From Streptomyces parvulus (GTDB lineage: Bacteria; Actinomycetota; Actinomycetes; Streptomycetales; Streptomycetaceae): a DNA stretch of 64,000 bases. A program made the translations under genes and the position numbers. The notes below the pieces were generated by a model, which saw nothing but the letters and a program-made list of their open reading frames with translations, did not search any database and had not been told where the DNA came from. This document shows positions 58,740-64,000 of this stretch, piece after piece. Where the stretch lies: NCBI RefSeq assembly GCF_014648855.1, contig NZ_BMRX01000009.1:310001-374000 (forward strand), read 5' to 3'. The first letter of the stretch is position 1; the number at the start of each line of letters is the position of its first letter.

Positions 58740-59510
58740 TCAGATCCCCACAGTGAAGCCGTTGGACCAGGTCTGCATGTCCTGCACGATGGCGTCCCAC
58801 GCGCCGGTGACCAGCAGCAGGCCGGTCGCGATCATCATGACGCCGCCGAGGCGCATCACCCAGACATAGTGCCGCTTGATCCAGCCGAAGGCGCCGAGTG
58901 CCTTGCGGAAGGCGATCGCGGCGAGGACGAAGGGGACGCCGAGGCCGAGGCAGTAGGCGACGGTCAGTATCGCGCCGCGGCCGGCGGTGCCCTGGTCGGC
59001 GGAGAGCGCGAGCACGGAGGCGAGGGTCGGGCCGATGCAGGGGGTCCAGCCGATGCCGAACAGGGCGCCGAGTATCGGGGCGCCGACCAGGCCGTTCACG
59101 GGCTTCTTGTGGAAGCGGAACTCGCGCTGGGTGAGCCAGGGCATCAGGCCCATGAAGAAGACGCCCATGAGGATCATGAAGACGCCCAGCACCTTGCTCA
59201 GCACGCCCCGGTTCTCCTGCAGCGTGTCACCGAAGTAGCCGAACAGCGCCCCGCTGGAGACGAAGACGGCGGTGAAGCCGAGGACGAAGAGGGAGGCGCC
59301 GGCCACCATCCGGCCGCGCCGGGCCTCGCCGAGGTCGGTGCCGGTGACTCCGGTCACGTAGGAGAGGTAGCCGGGGACCAGGGGCAGCACGCAGGGCGAG
59401 AAGAAGGAGACGAGGCCGCCGAGCAGGGCGATGGGGAGGGCCACGAGGAGGGCGCCGTTGAGCACCGTGCCGTTGTAGCCCTCGGCGGCCAGCGTGGTCA
59501 CTGCGGACAC
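58740..59510 (-). CDS. ccdA: Cytochrome c biogenesis protein CcdA
   Basis: 256 aa from a GTG at 59510 with GGAG upstream; six membrane helices. The two redox cysteines lie in FFSPCVLPLVPGYLS and GWTPCIGPTLASV, typical of CcdA/DsbD-beta proteins. It passes electrons from cytoplasmic thioredoxin to the TlpA/ResA-like protein encoded just upstream (1-bp gap), keeping the apocytochrome cysteines reduced. Confidence 0.95.
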   Translation of the reverse strand: MSAVTTLAAEGYNGTVLNGALLVALPIALLGGLVSFFSPCVLPLVPGYLSYVTGVTGTDLGEARRGRMVAGASLFVLGFTAVFVSSGALFGYFGDTLQENRGVLSKVLGVFMILMGVFFMGLMPWLTQREFRFHKKPVNGLVGAPILGALFGIGWTPCIGPTLASVLALSADQGTAGRGAILTVAYCLGLGVPFVLAAIAFRKALGAFGWIKRHYVWVMRLGGVMMIATGLLLVTGAWDAIVQDMQTWSNGFTVGI

Positions 59511-59511
59511 G

Positions 59512-60147
59512 TCACTTCTCCGACTGGAGGTACGGGTCGAGCATCTTGCGCAGCTTCTCCTCGCTGAGCGCCTGGAGGGTGCGCGCGGCGACCTTGCCGT
59601 CCCGGTCGATGACGAGCGTCGAGGGGATGGCCTGGGGGTTGAGGGTGCCCTTGGCGAAGCGGAGCATCAGCTTGCCGGTCGGGTCGTACAGGCTCGGGTA
59701 GGTGATCCCGTAGTCCTTCTCGAAGGCGCGGGCCGGACCGGTGGAGGTGTCGCGGGTGTTGATGCCGACGAACTGGACGCCCTGGTCCTTGGTGTCCTTG
59801 TAGACCGTCTCCAGGTTCTTGGCCTCGGCGCGGCAGGGCCCGCACCACGAGCCCCACACGTTCAGGACGACGATCTTGCCCTTGAAGTCGGCGACGTCGA
59901 CCTGGCCGCCGTCGACGGTCTTGCCGGACAGCTCGGGGGCGTCGGCGCGCTCACCCTGCTTGGCGGTCGCGATGCCGTCCGAGCCGGTGATGAAGCCCGT
60001 CTGGCCGCCGCCGCCCGAGGTGCCGCCGGAGCTGCACGCGGACACGAGCAGCGCCGCGGCGGCGGCACCGACGGCGAGGACGGCGCGACCGCTCGGGCGG
60101 GCGGCGGTGCGGTTCGAGCGCAGGGGGGCGCGGCTGGCGGCACTCAT
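59512..60147 (-). CDS. TlpA/ResA-like thioredoxin lipoprotein
   Basis: 211 aa. Lipoprotein signal with lipobox LVSAC (Cys38), a Gly-rich linker and a thioredoxin domain with active site WCGPC in VVLNVWGSWCGPCRAEAKNL, then the cis-Pro region AIPSTLVID. It reduces apocytochrome c on the outer membrane face. First gene of the cytochrome c maturation operon with ccdA, resB and ccsB. Confidence 0.94.
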   Translation of the reverse strand: MSAASRAPLRSNRTAARPSGRAVLAVGAAAAALLVSACSSGGTSGGGGQTGFITGSDGIATAKQGERADAPELSGKTVDGGQVDVADFKGKIVVLNVWGSWCGPCRAEAKNLETVYKDTKDQGVQFVGINTRDTSTGPARAFEKDYGITYPSLYDPTGKLMLRFAKGTLNPQAIPSTLVIDRDGKVAARTLQALSEEKLRKMLDPYLQSEK

Positions 60148-60213
60148 GTGAAAAGTTTCGCATGTCCGTTCCGAGGATCTTGCGCACCCCCCTCACGGCC
60201 CGAAACCCGCATT

Positions 60214-61512
60214 TCAGGCGGCGTTCGAGGGTGCTCCCGAAGTGGCCGGCGCGTCCTTGAGGAAGGCGTTCCAGCCACCGGCCGGCCGCTGCCCCACCTC
60301 GACGGTGCGCAGCTTGGCCAGCACCTCCGGCTTCTGCACGTCCATCCAGTCGGTGAACTGGCGGAAGGAGACGAGCCGGATGTCCTCGCCCTTCTCCTTC
60401 TCCCGCGCGACGTGCTTGAGGACGTTCTCGACGGCGTCCATGTAGATGCCGCCGTTCCACTCCTCGAAGTGGTTGCCTATGAAGAAGGGTGCCCGATTCA
60501 TCTCGTACGCCCGCTTGAAGCCGGATATGTAGGCGTTCGTGGCCTGTTCGCGCCAGCCCGGGTAGTTGTGGGCGGGGGCCTTGGTCGAGTTGACCGACTG
60601 GTTGGCGAGGATGTTGTAGTCCATCGAGAGCACCTCGAAGGAGTGCCCGGGGAACGGTATCTGCTGGAGCGGGAAGTCCCAGACGCCGTCCTTCTTGGCC
60701 GGCCACACCTGGCGGCCGCCGGGCGAGGAGGCGTCGTAGCGCCAGCCCAGCTCGCGGGCGGTGGGCAGCAGGTTGTCCTGGCCGAGCAGGCAGGGCGTGC
60801 GGCCGCCGACGAGTTCCTTGTCGTAGTCGAAGGGCAGGGACGGCAGGTCGGTCCAGCCGCTGTTGGTCCGCCACTCCTTGACGAAGGACTTGGCCTGGTC
60901 GATCTCGCTGCGCCACTGCGCGGAGGTCCAGTTGCCGACCGAGCCGCCGCCCCCGCAGAAGTGGCCGTTGAAGTGGGTTCCTATCTCGTGGCCGTCCAGC
61001 CAGGCCCGGCGGACGTTCTTCAGCGTGTCCTTGATGTGGGCGTCGGTGAGGTAGCCGATGTCGGAGGCGCCGCGCGGGTTGTTCGGCGGGTCGTAGAGGC
61101 GCTTCTTCGACTCGGGCAGCAGGTACAGGCCCGAGAGGAAGAACGTCATGTGCGCGCCGTGCTCCCGCGCGAGGTCGAGGAAGCGCGGGAAGAGCCCGTT
61201 GCCGACCTCGCCGGCACCGTCCCAGGAGAACACGACGAACTGCGGAGGCGTCTGGCCGGGCTCCAACGGCACCGGCGCGTCCGGCTGGTGGGGCTGCTTG
61301 CCGGTGTACGACGTGGAGCCGTCGCCGATGGGCTTCGCGGGGGCCGTGCCGCTGCCGGAGGGCGAGGGCTCCGCGGAGCCGCCGGCCTGGTGCGAGCCGC
61401 TCGACGACTGGTGGGAACCGGTGCCGCAGCCCGCGAGCCCGACGGCCGCCGCGGCGCCGGCGCCGAGTCCGAGCATCCCCCTGCGGGTGAGAGTGCGGTT
61501 GGAAGTGCGCAT
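60214..61512 (-). CDS. Secreted polysaccharide-deacetylase-like lipoprotein
   Basis: 432 aa. The signal sequence has a twin-arginine-like LTRRGMLGLGAGAAAAVG followed by the lipobox LAGC, so Tat export with lipidation is likely. The NodB-like domain keeps VVFSWDGAGEVG (motif 1, one Asp) and DGHEIGTHFNGHF (motif 2, HxxxH metal ligands). A Ser/Gly-rich linker follows the Cys. Substrate (cell-wall or exopolysaccharide) is not known. A nested inverted repeat lies just before the start. Confidence 0.88.
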   Translation of the reverse strand: MRTSNRTLTRRGMLGLGAGAAAAVGLAGCGTGSHQSSSGSHQAGGSAEPSPSGSGTAPAKPIGDGSTSYTGKQPHQPDAPVPLEPGQTPPQFVVFSWDGAGEVGNGLFPRFLDLAREHGAHMTFFLSGLYLLPESKKRLYDPPNNPRGASDIGYLTDAHIKDTLKNVRRAWLDGHEIGTHFNGHFCGGGGSVGNWTSAQWRSEIDQAKSFVKEWRTNSGWTDLPSLPFDYDKELVGGRTPCLLGQDNLLPTARELGWRYDASSPGGRQVWPAKKDGVWDFPLQQIPFPGHSFEVLSMDYNILANQSVNSTKAPAHNYPGWREQATNAYISGFKRAYEMNRAPFFIGNHFEEWNGGIYMDAVENVLKHVAREKEKGEDIRLVSFRQFTDWMDVQKPEVLAKLRTVEVGQRPAGGWNAFLKDAPATSGAPSNAA

Positions 61513-61520
61513 CGCAACCT

Positions 61521-61569
61521 CGTTCGTCGCGTCCTTGGGTGGTCACCCTGTGAGAGGACGCGACGAACG
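61521..61569. promoter_or_regulatory. Nested inverted repeat at the deacetylase translation start
   Basis: Arms 61521-61534 and 61556-61569 are perfect 14-bp inverted copies; inside lies GGGTG-GT-CACCC (61537-61548). The proximal arm ends 8 bases before the ATG and abuts the AGG of the ribosome-binding site. It may be an operator or an mRNA structure that controls translation. Confidence 0.6.
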
Positions 61570-61637
61570 GGTGGGTTCGCGAAAACGTGTGCGGATTCGG
61601 TAACGGGCGTCACACCGTCCCGGGCCGTACCGCCGGG

Positions 61638-62336
61638 TCAGGCGCCGTACGCCTTGCCCTGCCCCTTCACCGGCTTGGCGCCCGCGAGGAGGTGGGCGGG
61701 GACGAGGTCGCGGGCGGGCTCGGTGTAGCCGACGGAGACGATGCGGTCGCCGCGGTACGTGAACGTCGTCAGGGACGCCAGCGTGCACTGCCGCTTGCGC
61801 GGGTCGTGCCACAGGCGCCGCCGCTCGACGTACGAGCGCAGGATCCAGATCGGCAGCTGGTGGCTGACGATCACGGCCTCGTGCCCGCGGGCCTGGTCGC
61901 GGGCCGCGTCCAGCGCGCCCTTCATCCGCACGACCTGGTCGACGTACGGCTCTCCCCAGGACGGGCGGAAGGGGTTGACGACGTGCTTCCAGTTGCCGGG
62001 CCGGCGCAGCGCGCCGTCGCCGATGCCGAAGGTCTTGCCCTGGAAGACGTTGCCCGCCTCGATCAGCCGGGTGTCGGTGTCGAGGTCGACCCCGTGCGAC
62101 TTGGCGATCGGCGTCGCGGTCTCCTGCGCCCGCTCCAGCGGGGAGGCCACGACGTAGGTCACGTCGCGGGGGGCGAGGTGCTCGGCGACCCGGTCGGCCA
62201 TGCGGCGCCCCAGCTCGGAGAGGTGGTAGCCGGGCAGGCGGCCGTAGAGCACGCCGGTGGGGTTCTCTACCTCGCCGTGCCGCATCACGTGGACGACGGT
62301 GAGGTCGTCGTCGCGCGTCTCGCTCGTCTCGCTCAT
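61638..62336 (-). CDS. Histidine phosphatase family protein
   Basis: 232 aa from the ATG at 62336, which overlaps the hemL stop by 4 bp. Phosphoglycerate-mutase-like core: VHVMRHGEVENP (catalytic RHG), LSELGRRMADRV, ASPLERAQETATPI and the second His in VIVSHQLPIWIL. Dephosphorylates an unknown substrate. Coupled to hemL. Confidence 0.92.
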   Translation of the reverse strand: MSETSETRDDDLTVVHVMRHGEVENPTGVLYGRLPGYHLSELGRRMADRVAEHLAPRDVTYVVASPLERAQETATPIAKSHGVDLDTDTRLIEAGNVFQGKTFGIGDGALRRPGNWKHVVNPFRPSWGEPYVDQVVRMKGALDAARDQARGHEAVIVSHQLPIWILRSYVERRRLWHDPRKRQCTLASLTTFTYRGDRIVSVGYTEPARDLVPAHLLAGAKPVKGQGKAYGA

Positions 62337-63649
62337 GCCGTGGCCTCCGCGGCTGCTCGGGCCGCCGCCGGGAGGGCGTCGGCGATGCGCTGGACGGCGC
62401 GCTCGTCGTGGGCGGTGGAGACGAACCAGGACTCGAAGCTGGACGGCGGCAGGTAGACGCCGTTCGAGAGGAGCGAGTGGAAGAAGGCGGTGAAGCGGAA
62501 GGACTCCTGCGCCCGGGCCTCGTCGTAGTTGGTGACCGGCCGGTCGGTGAAGAACACGGAGAACATGTTGGAGGCGTTCTGGAGGGTGTGCGCGACGCCC
62601 TCCTTGGTGAGCGCCTCGGTGACGAGCCCCTGGATCCGCCGCGACACGGCGTCGACCTTCTCGTACGCCGCGTCGTCGAGGAGCCGCAGCTGGGCGAGCC
62701 CGGCGGCGGTGGCGACGGGGTTCCCGGAGAGGGTGCCGGCCTGGTAGACGGGGCCGGCCGGGGCGAGGTGCGCCATGACGTCGGCGCGCCCGCCGAAGGC
62801 GGCGGCGGGGAACCCACCGCCCATGACCTTGCCGAAGGTCATGAGGTCGGGGACGACGCCCTCCACGCCGTACCAACCCGCGCGGCTCGTCCGGAACCCG
62901 GTCATGACCTCGTCGGAGACGAAGAGCGCGCCGTTCGCGGCGCAGGCGTCCTTCAGCCCCTGGTTGAAACCGGGCAGCGGCGGCACGACGCCCATGTTGC
63001 CGGGGGACGCCTCGGTGATCACGCAGGCGATCTCACCGGGGTGCGCGGCGAACGCGGCGTGCACGGCCTCCAGGTCGTTGTACGGCAGCACGATCGTGTC
63101 GCTCGCCTGGGCGCCGGTGACGCCGGGGGTGTCGGGGAGCGCGAAGGTGGCGACGCCGGAGCCGGCCGCGGCGAGCAGCGAGTCGACGTGGCCGTGGTAG
63201 CACCCGGCGAACTTGATCACCTTGGTGCGTCGCGTGAACCCGCGGGCGAGCCGGATCGCCGACATGGTCGCCTCGGTCCCGCTGGAGACCAGCCGCACCT
63301 CCTCCAGCGGGGCGACCCGCTCGACCATCGCCTCGGCGAGGGCGACCTCACCCTCGGCGGGCGTGCCGAAGGACGTCCCGCGCGCGACCGCCTCCTGCAC
63401 GGCGGCGATCACCTCGGGGTGGGCGTGCCCGAGGATCATGGGCCCCCAGGAGCAGACCAGGTCGACGTACTCGCGCCCGTCCGCGTCGGTCAGGTAGGGC
63501 CCGGTGCCGGACACCATGAACCGGGGCGTGCCGCCGACCGCGCGGAAGGCGCGCACCGGGGAGTTCACGCCGCCGGGGGTGACGGCCGCCGCGCGGTCGA
63601 ACAGAGCCTGGGAGGCCGGTGCTTCGTATGGGTATGCCAGTTCGCTCAT
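62333..63649 (-). CDS. hemL: Glutamate-1-semialdehyde 2,1-aminomutase
   Basis: 438 aa, full length. Class III aminotransferase: FMVSGTGPYLTDADGREYVD, SSGTEATMSAIRLARG, LFVSDEVMTGFR and the PLP lysine in LMTFGKVMGGGFPAAAFGG (~Lys273). It makes 5-aminolevulinate in the C5 pathway to haem, which fits the nearby cytochrome c maturation genes. First gene of a pair with the histidine phosphatase. Confidence 0.96.
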   Translation of the reverse strand: MSELAYPYEAPASQALFDRAAAVTPGGVNSPVRAFRAVGGTPRFMVSGTGPYLTDADGREYVDLVCSWGPMILGHAHPEVIAAVQEAVARGTSFGTPAEGEVALAEAMVERVAPLEEVRLVSSGTEATMSAIRLARGFTRRTKVIKFAGCYHGHVDSLLAAAGSGVATFALPDTPGVTGAQASDTIVLPYNDLEAVHAAFAAHPGEIACVITEASPGNMGVVPPLPGFNQGLKDACAANGALFVSDEVMTGFRTSRAGWYGVEGVVPDLMTFGKVMGGGFPAAAFGGRADVMAHLAPAGPVYQAGTLSGNPVATAAGLAQLRLLDDAAYEKVDAVSRRIQGLVTEALTKEGVAHTLQNASNMFSVFFTDRPVTNYDEARAQESFRFTAFFHSLLSNGVYLPPSSFESWFVSTAHDERAVQRIADALPAAARAAAEATA

Positions 63650-63933
63650 GACCTGCGACTTCTCCGACCTTCTCGACCTTCTCCGACGTATCGGACTCTG
63701 CGCGGGCCTCGCTCGGGCCCTGCCCGGTCCCGCCCCGGCCCCTGGTTGCCCAGGGTGACCTCCCTCAGGGTAGACAACCGCCCCGATCGCCGTGCCGTCT
63801 GCCAGACTGGAGACCGTCCACGCAGCTCAGCAAGGCGGCGCGGGCGCGGCTGCCGACCGTCCTGCGCACTGGTGACGGACATATGTTTCACCGCACGTTT
63901 CGGCGAGCGGCCGTGGGGGAGGTCACTGACACG

Positions 63934-63969
63934 ATGATCGGGTTGCGCGGCGGGGGCCCCGCGTCCTAG
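63934..63969 (+). CDS. Possible 11-residue leader peptide
   Basis: ATG ... TAG reading frame encoding MIGLRGGGPAS, with GGGGAGG 11 bases upstream. It ends 20 bp before the next ATG (63990). Too short to prove; it could couple translation of the gene that begins at the edge. Confidence 0.25.
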   Translation: MIGLRGGGPAS

Positions 63970-63989
63970 AAAAGCAGTCGGGTGGAGAT

Positions 63990-64000
63990 ATGCATCGCGG
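63990..64000 (+). CDS. Possible gene start at right edge (partial)
   Basis: ATG CAT CGC preceded by GTGGAG; only three full codons are visible. The spacing from GGAG is only 2 bases, so another start could be used. No product can be named. Confidence 0.25.

Larger units (their letters stand above)
63650..64000. other. 351-bp region upstream of hemL, right edge
   Basis: Divergent leader region between hemL and whatever follows on the plus strand. Besides a 12-codon leader frame and a 4-codon start at the edge (listed separately), no gene is seen. The hemL promoter should lie at 63660-63760, but no consensus was clear. Confidence 0.5.

Noticed and set aside
1..64000. Prophage, integrated plasmid, insertion sequence or CRISPR array
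   Set aside because: No integrase, transposase, replication gene, tRNA-associated attachment repeat or spaced direct-repeat array was found; repeats seen are paralogous genes or short tracts.

Overview
The window is GC-rich, with strong third-position G/C bias, GTG starts, 4-bp ATGA/GTGA gene overlaps and many actinobacterial families. It looks like a Streptomyces chromosome core-to-accessory boundary. From memory, unchecked, the gene order resembles Streptomyces coelicolor around SCO4469-SCO4530, with extra material at the left.

Region 1 (1-25.4 kb) is the accessory part. A complete minus-strand Tad pilus operon (11093 down to 4352: CpaB-like, TadZ-like, TadA ATPase, TadB, TadC, Flp pilin, three TadE/TadG-like pseudopilins) runs with a 48-bp gap into a five-gene minus-strand cassette (A, 4303 to the left edge). 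Paralogous cassettes follow at 19296-14812 (B) and 24988-21582 (C). Each encodes a ~105-aa WXG100-like protein with a C-terminal YxxxD signal, a 417-504-aa protein with an N-terminal T7SS-type helical domain and hydrophobic centre, a membrane protein, and two soluble ~190-230-aa proteins whose pattern suggests a PsbP/Mog1-like fold. Facing cassettes B and C are two plus-strand pairs (lipoprotein plus secreted protein) that share blocks of identical DNA, so the unit was duplicated or converted recently. The region ends with a further WXG100-like gene, divergent from a 1534-aa EssC/EccC-type FtsK ATPase. No other type VII core genes (EccB, EccD, EccE, mycosin) are present.

Region 2 (30.3-34.8 kb) holds two receptor-type serine/threonine kinases, one with a PQQ-type propeller as its outer domain. 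They lie directly behind the secretion ATPase.

Region 3 (34.8-50.9 kb) is mostly housekeeping. It contains futalosine-pathway menaquinone genes (mqnA, mqnE, a UbiX-like, a UbiA-like and a UbiD-like gene), a cold-shock protein, a methyltransferase, an acyl-CoA ligase, a thiolase/FabG4/HtdX-like lipid cluster with a TetR regulator, a dicarboxylate/amino-acid symporter, an AsnC/Lrp regulator, a GNAT protein and a DUF4229 membrane protein.

Region 4 (51.0-64.0 kb) has a small membrane protein, a divergent VOC/WYL-regulator pair with a clear inverted-repeat operator candidate, a secreted alpha/beta hydrolase and a stand-alone condensation-domain protein. Next comes the system II cytochrome c maturation operon (TlpA/ResA, CcdA, ResB, CcsB), followed by a Tat-type deacetylase lipoprotein, a histidine phosphatase and hemL. 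I saw no rRNA, tRNA, CRISPR array, transposase or phage genes.
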